The notes beneath the pieces are model-generated. The model had not been told where the DNA came from, searched no databases, and saw only the letters and a program-made list of their open reading frames with translations. From contig JAQTMR010000009.1 in the NCBI GenBank assembly GCA_028714255.1, positions 1-64,000 on the forward strand: a DNA stretch of 64,000 nucleotides, read 5' to 3'. The position numbers were made by a program, and so were the translations under genes. Each line of letters opens with the position of its first letter. Position 1 is the first letter of the stretch. Positions 37,501 through 45,467 of the stretch are shown here, piece after piece. The stretch comes from Phycisphaerae bacterium (GTDB lineage Bacteria > Planctomycetota > Phycisphaerae > Sedimentisphaerales > Anaerobacaceae).

Positions 37501-38070
37501 CCAATAATCAAAAATAATATAATCGCATTTAATAACAATGGTGCAGGAATACACAACCTCGGTGGACTCACACCGGATTCGTTTACATACAACAACGTAT
37601 TCGGCAACTTAACAAGAAACTACGGCAGAACGTTCAAGGACCAGACCGGCTATAACGGCAATATCTCCATAGACCCATTTTTTTTTAATGCCGATAAAAA
37701 TGATTATCACCTCAAGTCGCAGGCAGGACGATGGGACCCGAAAAATCAAGGCTGGCTAACAGATTCGGATACCAGTCCTTGTATTGACGCCGGTGACCCG
37801 AACAGCAACTTCGCCGAAGAATTATGGCCGCATGGCCAACTAATTAATATGGGAGCTTATGGCGGAACACCTCAAGCGAGTCTGTCGGTTTCAGATACAG
37901 GCAACATCGCTGATTTAAATAACGATGGCATCGTAAATCTTGCGGATATGGCCCTTATAACAAAGAAATGGCTTACCAGCGAAACGCTGCTTACCGAGGA
38001 CCTCGACAGTGACGGAGTTGTAAACTTCAGAGATTTCGCCATCTTCAGCATACAGCTCTCGGAAGACTAA
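34564..38070 (+). CDS. secreted beta-helix protein with inserted PEP-CTERM-passenger domain and dockerin
   Basis: The 1168-residue protein starts with a signal peptide (cleavage near residue 41, ATA-ATYYLD). A right-handed parallel beta-helix follows (about 42-475, opening YYLDAVNGNDSAPGTS), then an Ig-like domain (about 482-575). A second beta-helix (578-648) is interrupted at VVTF and resumes at CKIAGFTITSG (848). The interruption (about 650-843) is homologous to the passenger of the PEP-CTERM protein at 1775-2455. The end (1117-1165) holds two dockerin-like calcium loops, DLNNDGIVNLADM and DLDSDGVVNFRDF. No sorting signal is present. Beta-helix proteins beside EPS loci often bind or cut polysaccharides; no catalytic residues are identifiable here. 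GAGGAAGG precedes the ATG. Confidence 0.9.
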   Translation: MEQSLRELSVNSLQKQSRFPLFFRVAIFCAMPFVLGNIATAATYYLDAVNGNDSAPGTSTEPWKTLSKAQSIVSEGDTVKLRNGNYGTFSDGTGNRSNWITWEADEGHNNVNMVHVNLGQGPGYYNMYLRFDGINVEGGPKPGENENRAVRAYYVNYVEFLNMTVFGTAPYRRDYQSAGIFLFNANHIKIKNCTIHGFREQIVGQPNTNNDDILIEDCSLYDGFWPVLAYGSNWIVRNNEFRDVWDGINMDCHDSSIEYNYIHDFKPPTPEYHGDGIQIYNHSIYGHQPKNITIRGNIVNTGSHHSLGLRCSADGQGLNIIVENNIAYNATSTNVSLMGLSGVIFRNNTIPDGLVDINNVSSLSISGNLLYRCDIWNADNVDYEDYNILYQWWAHTKPDAFQGPNTTVYGTGKEYLFKANFVDWDNKDFHLAPGSDAIDFCPLAIAPDTDLLGKIRIDIPTVGNDGNTCADAGCYEFDSSLPANLPPVFDPIGNKSVAANSTLTFTVNATDPNGDILTYWASELPEGATFDYLTKTFTWTPTQAQIGIHTATFKVMDKFYRVSETITITVTAATTTNIITVPVDVNSIQAAIDSADNGYTIIVEQGRYCENIHFKDKNIFLKSTDPNDPNIVANTIIDGKNAGSVVTFNYSAPPLTNASLNFSTGPDITNSWFATKSGDVITMNFSNIEVDDSTLADNLLYDTVRLPSMVVTNIIAKTLPGIGDVYEATLNPIPGSMLTLTDNTSGTVVMSAAVNTGSMIAIGTNWTAYSESNDDLTGISTTTPGYSAVVDSLVSTYENKPVVDLSFSGNSSAPLYALLGSTSDGAISGTLSGQINVVYTPKDKNTSCKIAGFTITSGRASQGGGVYIDSACPLVEKNVIIANNALKGGGIYCKDDSAIIRLNKIIKNYALLGTGGAIYCTNSSAVLENNLITNNTARYGSSILWFGGKPTILNNTIACNLSTSNSFSCGIAADSSESPPIIKNNIIAFNNNGAGIHNLGGLTPDSFTYNNVFGNLTRNYGRTFKDQTGYNGNISIDPFFFNADKNDYHLKSQAGRWDPKNQGWLTDSDTSPCIDAGDPNSNFAEELWPHGQLINMGAYGGTPQASLSVSDTGNIADLNNDGIVNLADMALITKKWLTSETLLTEDLDSDGVVNFRDFAIFSIQLSED

Positions 38071-38130
38071 CTCCAGAACACATCGACACCTCTTTCTCCT
38101 CCTTTTATCTCTGCAAAGAACCGCGCCGTT

Positions 38131-38907
38131 TTAGAATTTATACTTCATACCCAATATGCAATATGTTACGTTGTGCCGCCTGCAAACCGAATCATCTATT
38201 GATATTTGATGATAGACCGCGGGGGAAAATGTAAGGTTCTTGCTGATATCAAATTTTGTCCCCAGGCCAAAGGTGGCGTATGACCAGTCGTGCGAGGCGC
38301 CGCCGAGACCGTCGGTATAGGCAACTTCCGAGGAAAGACACAACGGCTTCGGCAATTGAGGCACATCCATATAATAGTCAAGTTTGAAACGATGGACCCA
38401 GCCGGTGATGTAGTGATATCGGCTGCCGCTGAAGGCGGGATATTCGTAATGAGCAATGTAACCGGGCACGAAGCCTTTCGGTAAAATATTCGGCCAGGAA
38501 AATGCGAATATCCACTCGTACGTAGTATTGGACCTAAGCCTGCCCAGGCCGGGATAATATTCATATTCGAAACCGAGGTTGTAGTTCATTGCATAAGGCG
38601 TGCCCTTAAACGCCTGGTTCTTGTAATATGGTTTGAAATCGAATCTCTCTTTGTCAACGTATCCGCTTCCGATAGCGTTGCGGTGAATAACTTGCATGCC
38701 GAAGCCGGTTCCGTAGAAATCCAGGTCAAGGGTTTTAAACAATGCCCCCTGCTGACCATAACCCTCGGCACCTTTACTTAGCCATTTGCTGTGATACTGC
38801 AGGTCAAGGGTAACCCCAAGTTCTTTTTTTTGTCCATTTTCCCGCTCTGCTGCCGCCAAAGAAACCGTACATGACAAAATTGTAACTATTGATAAAATCC
38901 TTTTCAT
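38131..38907 (-). CDS. putative outer-membrane beta-barrel protein
   Basis: The 258-residue protein has a signal peptide (MKRILSIVTILSCTVSLAAA) and alternating hydrophobic/polar strands rich in Tyr, Trp and Gly. It ends in MKYKF, the aromatic C-terminal residue typical of outer-membrane barrels. The early QYHSKWLSKG segment resembles TorF/TIGR02001-like porin families. It would form a channel in the outer membrane; the solute is unknown. It is a single-gene unit convergent with the beta-helix gene. Confidence 0.7.
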   Translation of the reverse strand: MKRILSIVTILSCTVSLAAAERENGQKKELGVTLDLQYHSKWLSKGAEGYGQQGALFKTLDLDFYGTGFGMQVIHRNAIGSGYVDKERFDFKPYYKNQAFKGTPYAMNYNLGFEYEYYPGLGRLRSNTTYEWIFAFSWPNILPKGFVPGYIAHYEYPAFSGSRYHYITGWVHRFKLDYYMDVPQLPKPLCLSSEVAYTDGLGGASHDWSYATFGLGTKFDISKNLTFSPAVYHQISIDDSVCRRHNVTYCILGMKYKF

Positions 38908-39015
38908 AACTTTCCCTTTTAAAAAAATACCATTAAGAAACCTCTTTTACAGTAAAATTAACTAAATGAACCGCGAGTTTATCAATAAATACTTACTAAT
39001 CAAATAAAAAGTTGA

Positions 39016-39044
39016 TTGACATGTGATAAAAATCTTAATAGTTT
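39016..39044 (+). promoter_or_regulatory. weak candidate promoter for acs
   Basis: A perfect TTGACA and a poor TAGTTT (3 of 6) are separated by 17 bases, about 68 bases before the acs ATG. The surrounding sequence is very A/T-rich and could hold other -10 elements, such as TATAAA near 39060. Confidence 0.25.
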
Positions 39045-39111
39045 ACTTTTTTTGTTATCATATAAACACAGTTGAGTCAAATAACATTAACAACTTATTA
39101 GGAACAGTATC

Positions 39112-41094
39112 ATGACAGAAAAACAAAAAGCCTTCCAGTCTCTTATGACCGAAAAACGAACGTTCCCGCCGCCGGCAAATATCAAGGCCAACGCTCATAT
39201 AACCAGCCAACAGCAGTATCAGCAAATGTGGGAGCAGTCTATTAATGACCCTGACGCCTTTTGGCTCGAACAGGCAAAAAGCTTAACATGGTTCAAGAAT
39301 CCGACCAAAAGTCTCGAATACACTTGGGATACTAAAAGTCGCAAAATCGAGCATACCTGGTTCGCCGACGGCGAGCTGAACGTTGCGTATAACTGTCTCG
39401 ACCGCCATCTCGGAACACCGACCGCAAAAAAAACCGCTATTATCTGGCAGGGCGAGGCCGAAGATGCCGTCAAAAAATTCACGTACGAAGAGCTTTATAA
39501 AGAAGTCTGTAAATTCGCCAACGTTCTAAAGTCAAAAGGCATAAAAAAAGGAGACCGAGTCGCAATTTATATGCCCATGGTTCATGAACTGCCTGTAGTG
39601 ATGCTCGCTTGTGCCCGCATCGGCGCGATTCACTCGGTCATATTCGGCGGATTTAGTTCAGATGCTATCGAAGGCCGAATCAACGACTCCGACTGCAAAA
39701 TGCTCATCACTTCCAATGTTTCGCTCCGGGCGGGAAAACATATCAAACTAAAAGATATCGCCGACGCTGCTCTGGAAAAAACACCGACAATTGAATCTGT
39801 CATAGTCGTAAAAGTTAATGATGAACCCTGCGGCATGAAAGACGGCAGAGACCTCTGGTATCACGATGCAATGGCCGGTGCTAAAGAGCAGTGCGAAGCT
39901 GAACATATGAACGCCGAAGACCCTCTCTTCATACTTTATACCTCCGGCTCGACAGGCAAACCGAAGGGTGTCGTCCATACTACAGGCGGATACCTGCTGC
40001 ACATCACTCTCACTCACAAGCTCGTTTTTAACATCCACGAGGATGATGTTTATTGGTGTACCGCCGATATCGGCTGGGTCACCGGACACAGCTATATCGT
40101 CTATGGCCCGCTCGCAAACGGCAGCACATCTCTGATGTTCGAAGGCGTTCCGACTTATCCGGACGCCGGCAGGTTCTGGCAGATTTGCGACAAATTCGGC
40201 GTCACTGTCTTCTATACGGCTCCGACAGCTATCAGGGCCTTGATGCGTCTCGGCAAGGAATGGCCCGCAAAATACAAACTGGATACAATGAGAATACTCG
40301 GCACCGTAGGAGAACCCATAAATCCAGAAGCATGGATATGGTACTACGAAAATATCGGCCACAGCAAATGCCCAATCGTCGATACCTGGTGGCAAACGGA
40401 AACCGGCGGCTTTATGATTACGCCTTTGCCCGGTGTCCATACACTAAAACCCGCCAGCGCAAGCAGGCCGTTCTTAGGCGTCGATACCGTTGTCCTGCGC
40501 GATGATGGAAGCCAGTGCGGTGTGAACGAAGGTGGAAAGCTCTGCATTAAAAAACCCTGGCCCGGAATGATGCGTACAATGTGGGGCGACCACGACAGAT
40601 TCATCGATACGTATTTCACAATGTATGACAACATTTACTTCGCCGGTGACGGCTGCCGTGTCGATGAAGATGGTGACTACTGGCTCATGGGAAGAATCGA
40701 CGATGTCGTCAACGTTTCAGGACATCGTATCGGCACCGCGGAAGTCGAAAGCGCACTTGTCAGCCACGACAAAGTAGCCGAAGCCGCAGTAACACCAATA
40801 CCTCACGAAATCAAAGGGCAGGGACTGTATGCCTTTGTTACACTCGTAGAAGGTGTCCATGAAAGCGACGAACTCAAAAAGGAACTGATACTGCACGTTC
40901 GCAAGGAAATCGGCGCCATCGCCGCTCCCGAAGCAATTCAGTTCGCACCCTCACTTCCGAAAACCCGTTCCGGAAAGATTATGCGGCGAATCCTCCGCAA
41001 AATAGCGGAGAAAGACACTGGCAACCTTGGTGACATCACCACTCTTGCAGATCCGAGCGTCGTCGAAAGCCTGATTAAAGGCCGGGGAGAATAA
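39112..41094 (+). CDS. acs: acetyl-CoA synthetase (AMP-forming)
   Basis: The 660-residue protein is full length for Acs. It has the AMP-binding P-loop YTSGSTGKPKGVVHTTGGYL, the DTWWQTETGG motif and the C-terminal SGKIMRRILRKI segment. In the last, Lys622 is the residue that protein acetyltransferases modify to switch Acs off. It makes acetyl-CoA from acetate, ATP and CoA. AGGA precedes the ATG. An OFA transporter follows after a hairpin. A GNAT domain (43583-45454) and an AcuC-type deacetylase (42436-43572) lie nearby and could control its acetylation. Confidence 0.96.
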   Translation: MTEKQKAFQSLMTEKRTFPPPANIKANAHITSQQQYQQMWEQSINDPDAFWLEQAKSLTWFKNPTKSLEYTWDTKSRKIEHTWFADGELNVAYNCLDRHLGTPTAKKTAIIWQGEAEDAVKKFTYEELYKEVCKFANVLKSKGIKKGDRVAIYMPMVHELPVVMLACARIGAIHSVIFGGFSSDAIEGRINDSDCKMLITSNVSLRAGKHIKLKDIADAALEKTPTIESVIVVKVNDEPCGMKDGRDLWYHDAMAGAKEQCEAEHMNAEDPLFILYTSGSTGKPKGVVHTTGGYLLHITLTHKLVFNIHEDDVYWCTADIGWVTGHSYIVYGPLANGSTSLMFEGVPTYPDAGRFWQICDKFGVTVFYTAPTAIRALMRLGKEWPAKYKLDTMRILGTVGEPINPEAWIWYYENIGHSKCPIVDTWWQTETGGFMITPLPGVHTLKPASASRPFLGVDTVVLRDDGSQCGVNEGGKLCIKKPWPGMMRTMWGDHDRFIDTYFTMYDNIYFAGDGCRVDEDGDYWLMGRIDDVVNVSGHRIGTAEVESALVSHDKVAEAAVTPIPHEIKGQGLYAFVTLVEGVHESDELKKELILHVRKEIGAIAAPEAIQFAPSLPKTRSGKIMRRILRKIAEKDTGNLGDITTLADPSVVESLIKGRGE

Positions 41095-41120
41095 AAGTTT
41101 CCCAGCTTAAGTCCATTAAC

Positions 41121-41147
41121 CCGGACGCGCGTTAAAGGTGCGTCCGG
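41121..41147 (+). terminator. hairpin between acs and the OFA transporter gene
   Basis: A stem of 8 perfect pairs (CCGGACGC with GCGTCCGG), extendable to 10 pairs with one wobble, closes a short loop. CTTGTCTT follows it. It can act as a partial terminator or RNA-stability element that lowers transporter expression relative to acs. Confidence 0.55.
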
Positions 41148-41172
41148 CTTGTCTTAACTGAAAGGAATCTAA

Positions 41173-42423
41173 ATGGCAGATGGAGAAAAGGTTAAAAATC
41201 GCTGGCTGGTCGTTGTCGGAGCGCTGCTTATCCAATTATGCCTCGGTGCAATATACGCATGGGGTGCGTTCACCGGAGCACTTCAAAACCCCGAAGGACT
41301 CTTTAAGTACACCGACACACAGACCTCCTGGATTTTCTCCGCCGGCCTGGCAAGCTTTGCCCTCGTAATGATTCTCGCAGGCAGACTCCAGGATAAATAC
41401 GGCCCAAGGATTATTGCCGTAATAGGCGGCGTTATTCTCGGCGCCGGATATATAATCGCAGGCTTCACAGGGACATCTTTCCCGCTTATGTTGCTCTTAG
41501 TCGGAATCGTAGGCGGTGCCGGTATCGGAATGGGCTACGTCTGCCCAATCGCCGCTTGCGTAAAATGGTTTCCGGATTTGAAAGGACTTATAACGGGCCT
41601 GGCAGTCGCAGGTTTCGGGGCAGGAGCTTTCATCTTCGTTAAGCTCGCAGGCTCCTGGCTTCATCTCATAGCAAACCACGGCGTTAACGGAACATTTGTA
41701 ATATTCGGAATAATCTTTCTTGTCACCGTGGTAATCGGTGCATTGTTGCTGTCAAACCCGCCTGCTGGCTACAAACCCCCCGGCTGGAATCCGCCGGTAC
41801 AGGCTGATGGCTCAGCAAAACCAAAAGTAAAAGACCTTACCCAGGGACAAACAGTTTGTACGCTTCAGTTCTGGATGATTTGGCTCGCATTCGTCTTAAG
41901 CGCAGGCTGCGGCCTAATGGTAATAAAATGTCTGAAAAACTTCGGTGAATTCGAAGGCGGACTTTCTGCCGCTGCCGCGGGCTCGGCTCTCGGACTGCTC
42001 GCGCTCTTTAACGGGATGGGACGCGTAGTCTGGGGCACCGCTTCACAAAAACTCTCGGCAAGAGGCTCGGTCATATTAATGTGCCTTCTCCAGGCAGTAA
42101 TGACGTTCATGCTAATCAAGATGGGCTCAACGCCGTTGACGCTTGCGATTGCCGCCTGTTGGATAGGATTCAACTTCGGAGGTAACTTCGCACTCTTCCC
42201 GCTGCTCACGCTCGAAAATTTCGGCGGTAAAAACCTTGGAGCCAACTACGGTGCTGTCTTCACCTCCTATGGTGTCGGTGGAATCCTCGGCCCGGTTATG
42301 GCCGGGCGAGTCTATGACACTATGGGTACTTACAAGACCGCGTTTATCATTGCTGCTGTTGCCTGCATAATAGCTGCCGTCCTCGGCCTGCTGCTAAAAC
42401 CGATAACTGCCAAAACTGAATAG
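41173..42423 (+). CDS. OFA-family MFS transporter
   Basis: The 416-residue protein has 12 membrane helices. It has the oxalate/formate antiporter family start LLIQLCLGAIYAWGAFTG and the MFS loop GRLQDKYGPR after helix 2. OFA proteins carry small carboxylates. Position directly after acs suggests acetate or a related monocarboxylate as substrate; this is inference from context. An AAAGGAA ribosome site precedes the ATG. It is convergent with the AcuC-type gene, 12 bases apart. Confidence 0.88.
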   Translation: MADGEKVKNRWLVVVGALLIQLCLGAIYAWGAFTGALQNPEGLFKYTDTQTSWIFSAGLASFALVMILAGRLQDKYGPRIIAVIGGVILGAGYIIAGFTGTSFPLMLLLVGIVGGAGIGMGYVCPIAACVKWFPDLKGLITGLAVAGFGAGAFIFVKLAGSWLHLIANHGVNGTFVIFGIIFLVTVVIGALLLSNPPAGYKPPGWNPPVQADGSAKPKVKDLTQGQTVCTLQFWMIWLAFVLSAGCGLMVIKCLKNFGEFEGGLSAAAAGSALGLLALFNGMGRVVWGTASQKLSARGSVILMCLLQAVMTFMLIKMGSTPLTLAIAACWIGFNFGGNFALFPLLTLENFGGKNLGANYGAVFTSYGVGGILGPVMAGRVYDTMGTYKTAFIIAAVACIIAAVLGLLLKPITAKTE

Positions 42424-42435
42424 CTCTACATCGCT

Positions 42436-43572
42436 TTACAAACCGTGGATTGGAAATACGGTCGATTTGATGGTCCTGATTGTGTTTTCTATCGCAGGCA
42501 TTACCGCATCGCGCTGTTGCCTGCTCACAGCTAATACTTTGTCCCTGAAACCGCCCTGCCATTCGGTACTGCCGAGCATAACACCGCCGATAGTAGGACT
42601 TATCTCGCTATCGGTATCCTCGCCGCACAGAATACTCCATGCCAACGCCCACGCCCTTACGGTGTTGCCGATATTGTACCCGCCGCCGCCGGTTGCGAGA
42701 ATTGGCTTATCGAAACTTAATAAGTGGTTAATGATTTCCGCGTAAACGTTATTAGTCAAATGCAGATGGGCAAGAGGGTCGCCCGCAAGGGCATCGGCCC
42801 CCAGCTCGAAAACGAACACATCGGGCTTGTAAGCTCCTATTAACGGCAGCACCAGCGACTCGAACGTCCGAATATACGCCTCGTCGAACGTGCCTGTCGG
42901 AAGAGGAATATTTACGCAGTAACCCTGCCCTGCTCCGGTGCCGATTTCATATTCGAATCCTGTCCCCGGAAATAACGTCCTCGGGTTCTGGTGCAGTGAT
43001 ATAGTCATCACGTCGTCTCTGTCATAAAAAGCATACGCAACCCCGTCGCCGTGATGAACATCCACATCAAGATATAAAACTCGCTTGCCCTGCTCGGCCA
43101 GTACCATACACGCAAGCGCAACATCGTTGATATAGCAAAACCCCGCTGCCCGTTCGGGCCTGGCATGATGAAACCCGCCTGACGTATTAAACACCACGTC
43201 CGCCTCGCCCGATAGTATCAGCTTCGCCCCGACCAGCGTCCCTCCAACAGCCAGAACCGCTCCGCCATACAATCCCTTAAAAACAGGACAATCCGATGTC
43301 CCGATTCCCATACCCAGAGCTTCAGCATTGAATTTGCCTTCGGACGCCTCTTTCAAAATGTGAAGGTAACGCGCTGAGTGAAACTTTTTCAGAACAACCC
43401 TCTCCGCCGGCTCAGGTGCTGCTTCTTTCCTGCCTTCCCCCGATAAAAGCCCCATCGAATTTATAAGCTCTCGTACTCTTTTGGCCCGGATTGTATTGAA
43501 CGGATGTTCAGGAGGATAAGGATATTTATCGAGCTCCTGTGAATAAATAAATACTGATTCTCTCGTCCCCAA
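42436..43572 (-). CDS. acuC: AcuC-type histone-deacetylase-family protein
   Basis: I chose the TTG at 43572 because GAAGG precedes it and the frame then begins after the upstream stop (378 residues, normal for AcuC). Class I deacetylase landmarks are complete: GFHHARPERAAGFCYINDVA, YLDVDVHHGDGV with the zinc ligands, and TGGGGYN near the end. In Bacillus AcuC reactivates acetylated acetyl-CoA synthetase. The neighbouring acs, and a GNAT domain in the next gene, fit the same role here. Confidence 0.9.
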   Translation of the reverse strand: MGTRESVFIYSQELDKYPYPPEHPFNTIRAKRVRELINSMGLLSGEGRKEAAPEPAERVVLKKFHSARYLHILKEASEGKFNAEALGMGIGTSDCPVFKGLYGGAVLAVGGTLVGAKLILSGEADVVFNTSGGFHHARPERAAGFCYINDVALACMVLAEQGKRVLYLDVDVHHGDGVAYAFYDRDDVMTISLHQNPRTLFPGTGFEYEIGTGAGQGYCVNIPLPTGTFDEAYIRTFESLVLPLIGAYKPDVFVFELGADALAGDPLAHLHLTNNVYAEIINHLLSFDKPILATGGGGYNIGNTVRAWALAWSILCGEDTDSEISPTIGGVMLGSTEWQGGFRDKVLAVSRQQRDAVMPAIENTIRTIKSTVFPIHGL

Positions 43573-43582
43573 AAGCCGCCTT

Positions 43583-45454
43583 CTACCTTTCTTTCTCTGA
43601 CAGACTGTATGCCACGTTGTAAACCTCACCATCGAACTCCGTGTTCACTTTGTAGCCGGAGTTGTAAAATATCGACAGCATCGCCTTGTTGCTCGGCAAT
43701 ACCTTCGCGTAAAAATGCTTAACGCCTCGCTTCTTCGCAATACCGGTAAGGTAATCCAGCAGAAATGTACCCATACCCTTCTGCTGCCATTCATCCTGAA
43801 CGACAAAGGCAACCTCCGCCGATTTGCTCTTCGGGTCGAGAAAATACTGGGCGATAGCTACTATTTCTTCGCCGGATGCTCCGGGGACCGTTCCGACTAT
43901 GGCAAGGTCCTGGTGATAATCTATGTTCGTCAACTGCTGCACATCCTTATGAGGAAATGCAATCGTATGGGCCATATAACGCGTCTGAACGGATTTACTG
44001 CTCAGTGAATACAACATTTCAGACATCGCCGCTTCGTCAGTAGGCCGCACGGGTCTGAAAAATATCTCCGTACCGTCACGCAAGGTATCATACCGCTCCA
44101 GTTCTTCAGGATATGCCGATTTCTCGGTATCGAATTCTATCTGGTCGGCGTAAATATACTTTTGCGACTTCGCCGCCTGAATCAGTTCTTTTCGGAACTT
44201 CGGATGCGCAATATTAATAAGTGACAGCACTCTTTCCCTGATGCTCTTGCCATGCAGGTAGGCGGTTCCGTATTCGGTAACTATATAGTGCACATCACCG
44301 CGAGTGGTAACCACGCCGGCGCCCTCGGTTAGATGCGGCACAATCCTGCTTACCTTCCCGTCCCTTGCGGTAGATGGTATCGCGATAATAGCCTTGCCTT
44401 CCCTGCTTCTGGCGGAACCACGAATAAAATCGACCTGCCCGCCGATGCCGCTGTAAAATTTGTAACCCAACGAATCCGAACACACCTGGCCCGTCAAATC
44501 GACTTCCAGACCAACATTAATCCCGACCATCTTATCATTCTGGCTTATCACATATGGGTCGTTAACATATTCGGTAGGATAAAACTCGAAAAAAGGATTG
44601 TTGTCTATGTAATCGTAAAGTTTCTTTGAGCCCATACAGAAGCTCGCCACAATTTTGCCGTGATTGAGAGTCTTCTTCGCACAAGTCACTGCCCCGCTCT
44701 CTATCAATTCGATTATCCAGTCGCTGAACATCTCCGTATGAATACCAAGGTCCTTCTTGTATGCCAGAAACTCGACTACCGCGTGAGGTATCTGTCCTAT
44801 TCCGCACTCTATCGTGCTGCCGTCCTCGACGAGTCTCGCAATGTTCTGACCGATGCGGCGGAGAATATCGTCAGGTTCAGGTATTACGGTTTCGATAATT
44901 TCCTCGTCAAAGGGCACCAGGGCATCGATGGTATTAACATGGACGAAGCTGTCCCCGAACGTCCGGGGCATCTTACCGTTCACCTGCGCTATCACATATC
45001 GCGCATTCGCCGCGGCGGATTTCACTATATCTACCGATACACCGAGGCTGCACAGACCGTTCGAATCAGGCGGCGTTACGCTGATTAACGCAACGTCTAT
45101 CGGTATTCTGCCGCGTTCGAACTCACGCGGTATTTCCGATAGAAATATCGGCGTGTAATCTCCGACGCCTCTGCTCATGGTATCGCGAACGTTATCGGCA
45201 ACGAAAAAACTGTTCATCTTGAACTTTTCGCGAAACTTCTCTTCAGCATACGGCGCTGCACCCATCGTCAGCAACTGGACTATATGAGCGTCAGTTATTC
45301 CGCTCGAATGCTTGACCAATGCTTCGACAAGATGCTGCGGCTGACCGCAGCCGGTCCCTATAAATATATTATTGCCTGACTTAATCAGCTTCATCGCCTG
45401 CGCTGATGCGGTTATCTTTTCTTTGTATTTTTCTTTCCAGTCAAACTTTTGCAT
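43583..45454 (-). CDS. acetyl-CoA hydrolase/CoA-transferase fused to a GNAT domain
   Basis: I chose the ATG at 45454 (623 residues) because GAGG precedes it. Residues 1 to about 430 are a CatB/4-hydroxybutyrate-CoA-transferase-like enzyme: IGTGCGQPQHLVEAL at the start, GIGGQVDFIRGSA, and VTEYGTAYLHGKSIRER near the end. Residues about 455-615 are a GNAT acetyltransferase with the acetyl-CoA loop QQKGMGTFLLDYL. The fusion could couple CoA transfer with protein acetylation, like the Pat enzymes that fuse GNAT to ADP-forming synthetase modules. In Pat the partner is different; here that partner is the separate next gene. Confidence 0.9.
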   Translation of the reverse strand: MQKFDWKEKYKEKITASAQAMKLIKSGNNIFIGTGCGQPQHLVEALVKHSSGITDAHIVQLLTMGAAPYAEEKFREKFKMNSFFVADNVRDTMSRGVGDYTPIFLSEIPREFERGRIPIDVALISVTPPDSNGLCSLGVSVDIVKSAAANARYVIAQVNGKMPRTFGDSFVHVNTIDALVPFDEEIIETVIPEPDDILRRIGQNIARLVEDGSTIECGIGQIPHAVVEFLAYKKDLGIHTEMFSDWIIELIESGAVTCAKKTLNHGKIVASFCMGSKKLYDYIDNNPFFEFYPTEYVNDPYVISQNDKMVGINVGLEVDLTGQVCSDSLGYKFYSGIGGQVDFIRGSARSREGKAIIAIPSTARDGKVSRIVPHLTEGAGVVTTRGDVHYIVTEYGTAYLHGKSIRERVLSLINIAHPKFRKELIQAAKSQKYIYADQIEFDTEKSAYPEELERYDTLRDGTEIFFRPVRPTDEAAMSEMLYSLSSKSVQTRYMAHTIAFPHKDVQQLTNIDYHQDLAIVGTVPGASGEEIVAIAQYFLDPKSKSAEVAFVVQDEWQQKGMGTFLLDYLTGIAKKRGVKHFYAKVLPSNKAMLSIFYNSGYKVNTEFDGEVYNVAYSLSEKER

Positions 45455-45467
45455 TGTTGCCTCTAAG

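Noticed and set aside
37912-38060. EF-hand regulatory domain at the end of the beta-helix protein
   Set aside because: The paired DxNxDGxVNxxD loops with KKWL fit a dockerin-type repeat better than a calmodulin-like EF-hand.
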